Below, piece by piece: positions 23,245 to 36,000 of a DNA stretch of 64,000 nucleotides. The notes beneath the pieces are model-generated. The model saw only the letters and a program-made list of their open reading frames with translations, was not told where the DNA came from and did no database searches. Location: assembly GCF_035582795.1 (NCBI RefSeq), contig NC_134367.1, positions 109,478,062 to 109,542,061 on the forward strand. The letters are read 5' to 3'. The stretch is from Mycteria americana (Eukaryota; Chordata; Aves; Ciconiiformes; Ciconiidae). Within the stretch, counting starts at the first letter, position 1. Every line of letters starts with the position of its first letter. Position numbers and translations under genes: made by a program.

Positions 23245-25650
23245 TTGTGCGTGTACCTGGGGCAGGGACAGGGTTTCTTACCTTGACCGGCGTGGGGTAG
23301 AGGACAGACGCCATAGACATCCCAGCTGCAGGTTCTCTTCCCAGGTCCTGGAGAGCCGGGGCTGCGGTTCGGGTGTGAATGGGAGACCCGAGGGGCCTGA
23401 AGGACAGGTTACAAAAACTGCCTTGAACCGTCTCTGTCAGTATTTGCTTTAGATCTGTGCTAAACAGCCACCCCCATCCCTGAGCAAAAATGCAAACGTA
23501 TGGCCCAAGTAATACAAACCCCAAACCCTCAAATTAGTGTCTCGCTCGGACAAAAGCCTCAACTCTGCCACGTCAGCCGAGGTTAAACTACAGAAAATAT
23601 TTTTTTGTCACAAAACGCAGGTGTATTTTGTGAAGGCGCTTTAGCTTTGAATTTGAATACTAGGGACTACACAGAAGCTGTTTACATGATCGGTAGTGGG
23701 CTCAACAGCTCTGCACACCAACATGAGTAGTAACAGAAGCCTCTCCTGTAATTCAGTCAATTTATTAAGGAAGGATGTATTACTATATATGTATTTTGAG
23801 GGTAAGGCCAATTCTTCCTGCCTACAAAGCTGTACTTCAGAGCCTTGCAGAGCAAGTTGTAAGACACCAGTTACAGAAGAGCACCTGAATGCCACGAGGC
23901 TCTGATGGTTTGGGAGCGCAGAAAAACTGGCCCACGTGCTGGTGGCAGAAACACCCTATATGGGGAATCACGCCCCACAGAATAAGGTTACCAACGTGCA
24001 AAATCGCTGTGTCACCCCATAACATACCTGTGCCTGCAAGATCTGGGACAGCTGAACCATGGTTGAACTGCAAGCTTGTAAGGCTGAGTGGCATAGCAGG
24101 ATTGCCCATTAATACTCCCTCCAAAAAGCAGAGCTGTCCTTGCAAAAAAACCCACAAAGCAAAACCCAGCCAACCAACATCGGGTGCCATCTGCTCCAAG
24201 TGGAGCTGTTACGTTAGGGGTTGGAAAGGCCCCAGACGAGAGGTACTTGCAGCAGGAGACAGCAAATGAGACAATAATTCCTTGGGGGAGCAGGGTGAAT
24301 TCAAGTTTACTGACTGTAAGAAACCAAACTAATTTGTTCTACTCCTGCTGAGGTAAATTACGGTAGTTGTAGTGAGTTTTTGAGACTCCTACTACCCTTG
24401 GGCCACATTCAGCACAAACAGTCATATTTGTTACTGTATTTCCCCAAAACTCAACAATATTAACTCTGACCCAATCGAGGGGAAACGCAGCCTCTTAACG
24501 AGAAGCAGCGTGTATATTCACATTGCCTACCTGTTTTGGCCAAATGACACCTGAAAGGACGCGGATACTTTTATCACAAATATGTGTCTTCCTATTATGT
24601 TTCATTACCCTGCAACGATTAAAAAACTCACTTCAACACAAAACACGTTGGAAAGAGCACGTTTAAGAATCCACATGTAAAAACCATCATACCTAGGGAA
24701 TCAGAGTTAAGATGGAGTGTGGTGGTTCTCACGATATTCTGCATCGAGTAAGAAATGAGTTAGTCAGGAAAAGCAGGTTCCCAAAGCCTCTTTGCTGAAT
24801 ACCATTCTTGGTAGCGGTATCTAACAGTGTCTACAACTTCTCTCTCCCTCGGTGTGGGGTGCTTGCTATCAACAGGGCAAAGTTAGCCTCCGTGACTGCC
24901 CGGTGTTTCGTACGGGGAAGTCCTATCCCACAAAAACATTCATGCACATGCTTAACTTACAAGTACGCAAGCAGAGCCCTGACAGAGCAGTAAGGGATTA
25001 CAGGGGTTCGTACAGTAAGCCAGCGAGCTGCTGCTGGAAAAGGCAGTCCTCGCTGTTTCCTTGTGCCAGCACCGGCGCCCATCGCCCCTGGCAGCGAGCG
25101 AGTTCAGCGCACTACGCAGGCAGAAAACTGGACAGGAAAGGTGAACTTCTTCAGCAGCACAGCTCCCTGAACCGGCACGCCAGCGGGTTTTATGAGCAGC
25201 GGGTGACAAGGACAGGGTAAGTAAACAGCCAGGGGACGGTTCCTGTTTCCCGAGTTAGCTGTAGGTCGTGCTAGTTACTGTCAGACTAAACCTACGTGCC
25301 TTAAGTTAGGCTTTGGCACCTTTCTCTGTTTAAATGAAAAGGGTGGTGGGAGAGGACCTTTCTTCTTTAGCAAACGGACAGTAACACCACAAAATAATGG
25401 GTAACGTAATTACAGAAGTAATTGCAGGGACCACTACAATGTTCTATTGCGTTATGAGAGGTAAATTTCCATGGGTCACTTGGCAAAATTAGTGTTTAGC
25501 ATAATTTTGTAATATCCCTTGTAAAGTTTCTAAATACCTTTTAGAACAGCTACTCACCTTGTCCTCATAACATTTCATTTTCAGCAATTAAATTAACTTT
25601 TCTTAAAAAAATAACCTGAGACCATCTGCAAAAAAGTTTGCATTTTTGTG
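23245..25650. other. Gap between the convergent MIXL1 and LIN9 3' ends
   Basis: About 2.4 kb with no exon, RNA gene or repeat family I recognise. Open frames on both strands are short and unlike known proteins. Confidence 0.5.
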
Positions 25651-25675
25651 AAATATATCAACTCTCATAGGTCAA

Positions 25676-25681
25676 TTTATT
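25676..25681 (-). terminator. LIN9: Distal poly(A) signal candidate of LIN9
   Basis: AATAAA on the minus strand, about 1.26 kb after the stop codon; the last canonical hexamer I see before the MIXL1 side of the gap. Confidence 0.45.
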
Positions 25682-26685
25682 CAGAGTTACAAATTTCATT
25701 GAGAATAAAAGATTTATGCATTTCTCTTAATTAACAGAACAAGTTTAGCTAAATATAAACTCTGCACTAAAGTTTTGCAGTGGCACAATACCAACACAGA
25801 ATACAGAAGCATCTTTAAACTATACAAAATTTTAAAATTGAAAATAATCCTGTTTACATATTCTTTATACATTAACATATAAAAGACCTCATTTAATGAG
25901 GCATCTAAAAGAATCAAAAACATCTCTACAGCTATCTCTGAAAATTCGTATCTGGAAACAATTCATTACACAGAAGCTTTACAAGACTATTTAAACAAAC
26001 CAATACACACTTTTTACAAGATTAACATTCCAAAAGGTACTCATAGGCAGGTTGTCACTTTCTGTTTTTGCAGTTTACCTCACTGGTTATCTTTAATTAT
26101 AAAAATCTTCATATTTATATATGTTGGGTATTGTTGGATAACCAGTAATCTAATTTAAAAGCTGTGCAAAACAAACAAAAATTTGGAAAAACAATATGTT
26201 TAACCAGTCATTTAGATAAAATACCAACCAAAGCACTCCTTTTGCCCCGTGTGAAGGGAAAAAGCCAGAACCAATCTCTTTCTGGAAAGTTACCAGTTAC
26301 ATTTTAACATTCCTTCATTAGACTCCTTCTATAAGTTATGATAAATTAACAGTTCCAACAAGACATTGACTAATCGATAGACCTGCCCAGCATCCTCCAG
26401 TTTACAGCTCCTGTTTGCTGTCCCTATCCTGCTGCTGCCTCTTTAGATCGGGAAAAGCCAGCCGGAGCTGGCACGGCCCTCGCTACCTGAAGGCTGGAAT
26501 GGCAACTCTCCATACTACACAGAGGCGTAGCTTTACATAAGAAAGGCCTGCCATGTGGCTACTAATTTGCGCCATTTCCTCTTCATCACTTCTAACATAC
26601 CAGGAGAGCCAACAGCAAGAGGTGTGCAGAATTCACCTGAACTTTTAAAAACTAAGTTCAAATTATAGGAAAGTATGTTTTCAAG

Positions 26686-26691
26686 TTTATT
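26686..26691 (-). terminator. LIN9: Proximal poly(A) signal candidate of LIN9
   Basis: AATAAA on the minus strand, about 250 bases after the stop codon; could give a short 3' UTR form. Confidence 0.4.
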
Positions 26692-26941
26692 ATAATAAAT
26701 GCAATTACTAAGAGATTACCAGTTAGCAAAACTACTGTATGTGAATAACAAATGGAGAAATCTAATGTAATGCTGGCCAGTAATGCTGGTTTTCTTAAGA
26801 AGCAGATATAATATATGTAAAAGGGTCCTTTCTGAGAGGTTTTCTTTTCCCTTATCTTCTGGCAGTTAGGATATTTGGTGAAGCCTATATAAAGGAAGAG
26901 GATTTTCCAGAACTACTTGCTGTACACTTGAAAGAAAAGTT

Positions 26942-27047
26942 TCAGTCTCTGTTGGTGTTATTAGCTGCAAAAGCGTGTAAATTTCCCATCTGGCTCAGAC
27001 CACTCTGAATATGTGCAACGTGGATCTCAACATTATTCTGAAAACAA
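26942..27047 (-). CDS. LIN9: LIN9 exon 15 (last coding exon)
   Basis: Encodes CFQNNVEIHVAHIQSGLSQ through the C-terminus AANNTNRD and TGA at 26,944-26,942. The acceptor is CCTGTAG; the first base completes a split Ser codon from exon 14. Confidence 0.95.
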
Positions 27048-30000
27048 CTACAGGAAGAAAAGAAGAAGAAAAAAAAAAGCGTTAAACCCCATATTTAAGA
27101 GCTGTGTCTGAATATTTCTACAGTGAAAGTCAAGGTATGAACATAGCCAATACAAAAATTCAGATGAATCAGAGAGTAGTACATACTAATGCAACTTGAT
27201 AGAGACATATGTGAAAATAGCATTTGCACAAACAGCTGCATGAAATCAAGAGTTACTGACTTGGGTATTTTAAAGAAGACTTTAACATGACCAGAGTTCA
27301 TGAAACAAAAATATTATGAAGAGATGGCTAAAATGCCCAAAATAAGTACAGTGAAACGGAAACATCATCACCTTCTTCGCAGTGGACATCAACCTTCAGT
27401 TGAATCCGTTCCATCGTGCAATTTGCAGTGTTGATTATAGAGAAGTTTCACTAACGTTTGGGGTTTATTTTTGCTTTTACTAATGAAAAATGCTATAAAA
27501 CAGCATTTCTCAATAATTATTTTTAAATCAAAAGGCCATCCTACTATCTGGGGGTGGGGGGGGAAAATTCACGTGCGCAGCTTCCCATTATTATGGAGCA
27601 ATATGAGTATGGAGGGTATAAGGAAATACTTAGCATTTAGGTATATTTTCTAAATTATGTAATTTAGCAGCATTGTAATTATAAAAAAAATCCTGGTCAC
27701 AAATTGCTGGAGGCTGCAGCATACTTCACACAAGTATCACCACGTTCTTGCTATTTTTATAACGCTTCCTCAGGCACCTGCTTGTGACAACTGTTGAAAA
27801 ATGGCCCATCTAGACTAGATGGGCCTTTGATCTGGCACAATACGGCTGTTCTTCTGTTTCTTGGTTTAAAATATTGCTAATGGAAGCTGGTCAGAAGCTA
27901 TAATTGTCTCATATGCCAGCTTTAGATATTTACAGACAAGAGGTTGAGTAACTATGCAAAAAGAGCACCAAAATTGTACTGGTCTGTGGTTTAAAGAACT
28001 AATATTTACTAGTGGGATTTCAAAGTCTGAAAATGTTCTAAAATAACTTATTAATTGTCATAAATGACTGAAGAGCAAGAAAGTCTAGTAGTTGCTGCAT
28101 CAATTTAGCACTTTTTTTTCTTTCTTGTTTTTGTTTGTTTGTTTTTTAAATCGGGTTACTTCACTGATAGGTTCAAACAGAAAACTGCTAACTTCACACT
28201 CCCTTTAAGAAGCCCCCTTTTAAATGGGACCATTCCTATAAGTAAAAGTTACCAGATTAAAACTCTTATTAATTATAATCAATGTTCACCTCTAAAATAC
28301 AGTAAAAATTGCTTGCTGGCACAAAATGTGTAAGAATTAAATATTCAAAAAGTAATACCTGATATTTGAAGAGTCTATTGAATTCTTAATGTCATTTAAT
28401 GAATCTGTTAGTGATTTAAATTCAAAGGAATTCAGATCACCTCCTTCTGCTAGACACTGTAGGAGAAGAAAACAAAAAACGTTCTCACACTTAGGCACAA
28501 AGAAACTGATAGAGCTTTAATACTATGTATTTTATGGGAGAAACTATTTTTTGCAAACATTTTACCTTGATTTGCAGTAATATTGCTGTGAGTCTAGCGA
28601 TAAGATCAGTTAAATTTTCACTCTCAACACAAAGCTGTCCTGTTGTCGAGGAATTTGCTTGCCTGACAATCTCCTGAGCCTCCTCTTCACACCTACGCCT
28701 CAGATCTGTCGGTTGGTCGGCAGGCTGGAGGCCTTGGTCAGGAGCAAGCTGCATAGGTGTAATGAAGAGAAATTAAGAATAAAAATCTCCTTTGCATTTG
28801 GTGTATGTGTGAAATGACAAATGATTTCAAAGAGAGTTCACAGGTATATAGTATACAATGTTTTTTCTTCATTTATGTACATGTATGTCTATTTTAAAAC
28901 TGGCCACTGCCATCAGCAAAAGTGTCTGCATTCTGGTAAAACAAACAGAGACAGACAGAAAAAGGCAGAGACAGAGAGAGAGAAGGAATCCAATACAGCT
29001 ACTACCAGTTTCGTTTCAAAGGGACCCCCACCTACGCCCTATTCCCAGGAAATTCTGAGGGTTTTTTTGTACTTAGGTTAAGCAAAACCAACAAGTACAT
29101 ACAGATTCCAGCAAAATCTTACCTCATAACAATACTGTTGAACTTTATGCAAAACTTTATTTAAGTCTTTGTTTAGTTGTTCTAGATCTAGAACAATAGT
29201 TGCGTATCTCCTCTGAAACTCAATGCCTATTGGCATAGAATAGGATTTCTGTGGAAAAGACAAAGCATATTAAAGTTAATGCAATACTGGACATTTATAT
29301 CTTTTGAACTCATCATGAGGAATTTTCACTTGAAAGTAATACAGAGATATTTGAAATCCCAGCGTTTAATAGAAAAAGGTTAACATACAAAATATTAAAA
29401 TGTAGTATCACTATTTAAAACTCCAAGTGACAACTGTGTAGTAACTACCATGCTTTCATTCTCTTCATAAAGTGCTATGATAATCTGTGGTGATAAATGC
29501 TACAGAAGACGACTGTGGTCTGACCCACTTATTTCTCCAGTAGTTGGGTACGGCTTCTCTCTACTGTATGAACAGAAAACGATCCTGTCAGTAGGAGAAC
29601 AGTATAGGACAATATGGCCACGACCACCTCTGCTGCAGGACAGGAGGCACAATTGTCTAGTAAGCTAGTGGTCACTTGAGGATGACTCAGTGCTACATAC
29701 CTTCTGTTACAGCTAACAGTTCTGCCAAAAAAGAAAGTTACTAGAGCTTATCTTTGGTAACACAAGTATTTTGGGTAAGCACAATTTTCCACAAAAAATA
29801 AATACCAGAATACAGTACTTTTTTTCTTACACTGTTTTCAGAATGTGTCTTGACAATGTTTGGGTGATATTTATGAAATTGAAACAAAATATGCAATATA
29901 TTATAAAATTTCTTCCACAAATGGCCTGTTGCAATATAAGCTCGATGTATTTCCACTGCTTCTCAGCCACAAGTCTGAGATACAGGTACCTCATACAATC

Positions 30001-33000
30001 AAACCTGCAGCTGTAGATTTTACACCACGAGATAAAGCAAATTGCAAAGTCAAGAGCCTTCATCAGAAGGATCCAGGTCAAAAACTCAAAGTCAAGGTTT
30101 CAGTTATCAGTTCAGTTCAAAGTTCCCCATTAAACTTAATCACCGAAATGATCTCCAGGGATTTACAAGTCTGAATACCAAATTAATAGGGCTTTAAACT
30201 AACACCGTAACTTCAGAATTCACCTAAGAGCAAATTGGAAACCAGCATAAATTTGACATACTTCCTGCAGCTCTGGAATGTAAGGAAAAAATTGTAACTT
30301 TCAGCCCTTCTTCAGTGACCAGCTCCTCTAGAGCAGACTAATCCAGGTTAGCTGTGAAAGCTGCAGACAGTTGTGAATTCCCCATCAGAGGGGAAAGGCT
30401 AAGGGCATTTGTTCTATGCTAGTGACGATGAAAGAAATATTTCTCAGTACCAGCACTGTTTCTGACTGGGGAGCAATCCAAGATCTGGAACACTGACAAA
30501 CATCTGGAACTAGCAGACAAAAGATGGATGGCTTTCAGTAGATGGAAGTAGATAACAACTCTGTCACTAAGCATCTACATGCCTCTCTGGAACGACCAGC
30601 ATCACCTTTACCTTGTGTCTTTAACGCAGGTCAAGTGACAAAATGAACTAGCCATCCTTTTTACTTAGATTTGTTTATCCAAATGGCTATCAGAAAAGTG
30701 TTTACTCTTTTATTTACATGGTGATTTGTTTATAGCCTGCAACCAAGACTAGTAGAGTGATGTCAAGATGCTTCACTATTAATAAGCTGTCCTTTCAGAA
30801 AAATGAAATAGAAAATGTGCAGTTGTATGTATTAATAGCTCCTATGAAGGCATCCCCTGCCTCATGTGAATTTATTATCGTTGCCAGATAATAATGGACT
30901 ACATTCAATACCAGTTCTGATTTTGGTCAGTTCCGTTTATTTCTATATTGGATCAGTCATTAAAAAAGAAGTCTTCATAAAAGGATTGCTTGAAACCAAT
31001 CAGTGGTGTTAGTCTAACAATTAGCAAATCACAATTGTATGAATTATTATCAAAGTCTGACAATTAAACTATACCTGAATGAACTCAAAGGATTCTATTT
31101 TATTCATGTCCAGGAACGTTATTGATGTTCAAGTGGATTGGTGCCGGAAAAAGATTCTTGTTCAAAGAAAATACATTTTAAAGGAGAAACAACATATACT
31201 CAGCAGCACAAATGTAGATGGAATTGCCAAGGGACAAAGAGGATTAGAAGACAGGCTAAGAATATGGCCCAATAGAAAGGTATCACGTCCTCTATTTTTA
31301 TCAGGACAGCCTTGAACAGTAACGGAGGTTGCTCTATGATCGCTGGTTTACAAAGGCAACAGCGCAAGGGAAGAATCTTGAAAGTATCTCAAAGTCCTTA
31401 TCTAGGCTACAACTGAGCTAAAATGTATCAAACTTAACATTTATTTCTGGATCTCCTGCTTCCCTGTTGCTTCTTTGCTCTCTCAATTTTGTTATTTTCC
31501 TTCATATTCTTATTCCACAATACAGTTAATTTATGACTTAGTAGCTGAGTGACACGTTAATATCTGGATTCTTGTCAGAGGAAGGCTACTGTCATTCCTA
31601 TGGATTTCCTTATCTATGCAAAAGTACTAATATCTCAGTAAAAACAAAAAGTTTTTTTAGTCTGTTTTAAGAAGAGTTGGTAATTTTTCAGTATCAGAGT
31701 TACAGATTGCAATGGTATGTTTTAATCTTGCTTCTTTTTGCATCTATTTTCATTACTAATACGCAAAATTAAAAGACAAAGCATTTGATGCACAGGAAAA
31801 AATAATGTAGTAACTGAAATGATAACAAGGTTTTAAAGAGCAGCATCACAACACAAAAGAAGAAAATTACAGAGACATAGGGATGGGGCAGTAGGAAGCA
31901 GAGTAACAGGACATATATGTGCACATGATCACTGAAGGGACAAAGAGGGAAATCTTACCACAATAAATCAAATCCTTCAACATTCAAATATTTTACATGA
32001 AAAAAAAAATCAGCATTTTTGGTTTCAAGAAATAAAAAGGACTCCTCTTCCTCTCCACAAACCTTTAGCCTTCTGTCTGTACATTGTAGAGACAACTGTC
32101 TGAATGGATGCTAGCAGAAGGTGGAGACTGATAGCTTTCCACTTTCAAGTTGATTGATAGCCATGGGTGGTAGAAGAGGCATTCTTATCATTTTGATTTA
32201 CTGACTGCTGATTAGATAAAGCCTAGCAAGAAGAACTATTCTGCTGCTGCTAATTATGCTGTAGCTGCTCTGGTATTGTAATTTTAAATGGCGGTCAAGG
32301 GCACTTAGAGCTTTATATAGAAAATCTCTGAACTGAGTTATTGTTTTAGCTAGAAAGCTAAATAAATAAGTACCTACCATCCGCAAAATAAAATTATGAT
32401 GAATGTCTTCCCTTATAAACTTCTACCCAAGATTCTCAAAGGACATAGTATTTCCTTACTTTACGTGTCAACTGACATATGCTATTCCGATGTTAACATT
32501 AATCAGTTTCCAAAGCATAATGCTTTCAAAGGAGAACCATATTTGAAACAACTGACCTCTCTGACTCATCTTAAAAAAAAAAAAAAAGAAAAAATTTCAC
32601 ATTATAGAAAGTGATAAAATATAGATTTTATCTAGGCTGTAGTTTTAATTGTATCTTTTTGCATTAGCTGTTAAAGCATATCCTGTTTTAAGAACTGAAA
32701 AGAGAACATTCTCACCAGCTTTTCTGCTTCTGTATTCATCTCTCTCAATTGTTTGATGTGTTCCTTCTTGATCATAAGGATTTTCGATAACCTGGTCTAA
32801 AACAAAGAAACTATTTTTAGAATGAATAGGTCCTTAAGCAGTTTTGAAATGCCACAGAAATTAAAGATAATAAAATGTGTGTTTGTTTCATCATTTTAAA
32901 ATACATTTCTCAGTTGTTTGTCAAGTTAAGATACAGAAATAAAAATTAATTAAATGATGGATTTTCCAGAGATTTTTAAAGCATTTTCAAGTGCCCTAGA

Positions 33001-36000
33001 TGGAGAGGCTAAAAATCTATGAGCCAAAATTCCCTATAGGAAGACTAATATAGTTTATGGCCAGCTAGAGGCTGAAGAATCAAGAATCTTCTTTTTTTGC
33101 AACCTGAAGGAAAGTGAAGGGTGTTATCATCATGTACTACAATTAATATCACTCACCTTACCATACCTTTTTTCACACAGTTCTCAGCCTGTTCTCAGCT
33201 GTGCCCTTGTCCGAGCACTAGCCCTTTGTGCATACTCCTGCAGTAAAGCCTGGTATAGAGATTGGATCTATTTTATACAGAACAACTCTGGGCTTTCCAT
33301 TTCCCTCTTTCATAATGGGAATACCCTGTTTCTGCTGCCCTTGGGACCTAGCAGGCTGAAGTGGAAACCACTGGGAGTGCTCTCAACACACACATCCCTC
33401 CTAAAACTATTCATACTCTCTAGGGCTCCGAGAGAAATCCTAGCTCTGCTACAACCAGCAACAGTTTTATTACTGATGTAAACAGAGCCAAGATTTCAGG
33501 TTTGATAAATTGCAAAGGGGTTAACTGCATCATAGTAGTGGAACATGGGACTGGGAGAAATAGAAACTCCTAGTTCAGCATACATCTGCTTAAATATAAT
33601 CTCCTTTGTTGATTTTCAAGTTAGTCTTAAAGCAGCCAGGTTTCTTGCACTCACAAATCCTAATGGAAAATTGTTCCAGGACCTCTTTCAGCTAATTAAG
33701 AATCTTCTCGGAATTTCCATGTTAAATGCATTCTTGTTCACTTCACAGCAATTTGCTCTGGCAAAGCTGTTTTTCAGCTAAATATAGGCTCTCCCTCCTT
33801 GTATGTATCCCTGTTTATTCACAGACAGTAAAGCATTTCTTCTCCACTGTTCTTCCACGAGACTAATCACAACCCAAGCCTTTCCAGTCTCCTCTCCCAT
33901 AAAAGGCTCTTGATCTCCTAAACTTTTGTGGCCCTTTCTGTGTCTTTTGTCCATTCACTGTCATCTTTCCTGAATGTGAGCAACAGGAAGCCTGTACCAG
34001 TATTCCAAATGACAGACCTGTAAAATGGCATCAGTACCTCTTTCTACTACAAATACTTTCCCAGATGCATCTTATGAATGGATGGGAAGCCATGGTCAGA
34101 TGCACAGAGGCAATACTGCATAGGTTATCACTCTTCCAATTCTAGCTGCTCATTTCTGTCCTTGTGCTGTCCCCCAACGCCTGTGCTGAGCCAGCACTTG
34201 CATTTTTGCAGCTATGTGAAGAATCCAATCAGGGAACCGATAACGACAAACAATAAGTTCAGAAAAGTCAAGGAAAAAAAATTTAAAATTGTTACTTGTG
34301 AGCTGGGTTATCTCTCTGATCTAGTTTCTAACACACCACACAAATGCTCATGTTGGCAAAAGAACACCTGGGAGGAAGGAAAGCACTGAACACCACCTGC
34401 CACTGCTGCCAAAAAGTTACTCGTCAAGCTCTGCTGTCGTCACCATCCAGCAACTGCCTAACACGTCTAAGTCCTCCTCCTTGATGAAGCTGGTGAGTCC
34501 CCAACTTAACGCAGAATATATTATTTGTCCCCAAAACTTGCAAGGTATTTGGTGCTTAACTTCTACTTTGATGTCCAGGTATATTTGAGGATGCAGGGCC
34601 CTAGTTCTCCAATTCATGAGCTTGGATTTTATCTTATATTCTTCCTATTCCCAGATATACTCCAGTGATCTAGATAATCTGATTCTTTCTACCAGAAACT
34701 CTGAGCTTTCACTGTATCTATGATGTCTACCAACTTTTTCTCATCGGTACATTTTATTGAATAGACGTCCATTTTCATTTGTCAGTATCATCAGTGAATG
34801 CTTTAACTCAGTTCAGCCCTATTTTCCTTGAGAAATTCTTGCCTAACAGCTCTATTTTCAGGATAACTCATCCTGTTTACTGTTATAGTTTATAGTTCTC
34901 ATCACACTGGAAATGAGGTTTTAGTACAATTTTTTTCCACATTAAAAGAAATGAAGGAACAACCCAACCAGTGTGTTTAGATTTGTACTTTAGATTTCAC
35001 TTTTAGTCAAAAGTATTTATAAGAACACAAACATTTCAAAGTAAAGGGTGCAATAACTTACTATGGAATATTTTCAAGATTTTCATAAGCACAAAATTGT
35101 CAAAAATCCAGTATCCATTTTTAGATTTTTCCTCATGCATTTAATTTGAAAAGATAACTTCTTTTTCCACAGCAACCAGAAAGACACCAGTTCACGTTCC
35201 TGAACGTCCTGCATTGACATACTCCCTCTACTGGACATGCAGCAACCCTGCAAACAACCTGTTCTGTACCCAGCTGTTTCCTTCCCAATCTAATTTTTTT
35301 CCCAAAACAAAACAAGAAGGGGGGGGGGAAGGTGTAGCTGAGTGCTTGGAAAAGCATCCTCCAAATTTTAATACTGACTAGAATGTAAGAATGTAATCTA
35401 TCAATTTTGACCTGCAGTATAACCTATGGAATATTTAAGGATATATTACATATTGCATGTAAACACGAAACCTTTTTTTTTTTTAATTTATTACTTGTTT
35501 CTTGTTGACTTTATTCTTAATATCATAATGTTAATTTGAGCCATTCTTCTCCCAATACACATGCTTGTCCACAGTAAACCCCAGAAAGAATAGCAGTCTC
35601 TGATGCCAAAATGTAAACATGTAGAAATTAATATAAGGATTTAGAAAAACGAAGACTCACCAGTGTAGAACTATGATTAAAATAGTTGTTACAAGTCCCA
35701 ATGTTTGCTTACAATTGCAAGTTACACGTAAAGAGAATATCCCTAACATTTATTTGTCAGTGTCTGCACATGATTTTGGCTACACTTCCTTTTGTTCCAA
35801 ATTAATTTCAGAACCCACAAAGAGGGGGTTGGTTGAAACCTTATTCAAGGTGTGCTGCATTTTTTCTGTTTTGTCCAAAATAAAGTTTTCCCATGAAAAT
35901 GTTTATTCATGGTATCATAAATAATTGCCTGGCAATAGTTCTCCAGAAAGTTTTCCTTGAATCAAACATTTTCTGATAATTTACTTCCTGAATCACCATT

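Larger units (their letters stand above)
25655..26941 (-). other. LIN9: LIN9 3' UTR (proposed)
   Basis: AT-rich sequence follows the LIN9 stop codon on the minus strand. Canonical AATAAA hexamers (TTTATT on the + strand) occur at 26,686-26,691, giving a short UTR of about 260 bases, and at 25,676-25,681, giving about 1.3 kb. Which is used cannot be told here. The lower bound is an inference. Confidence 0.5.
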
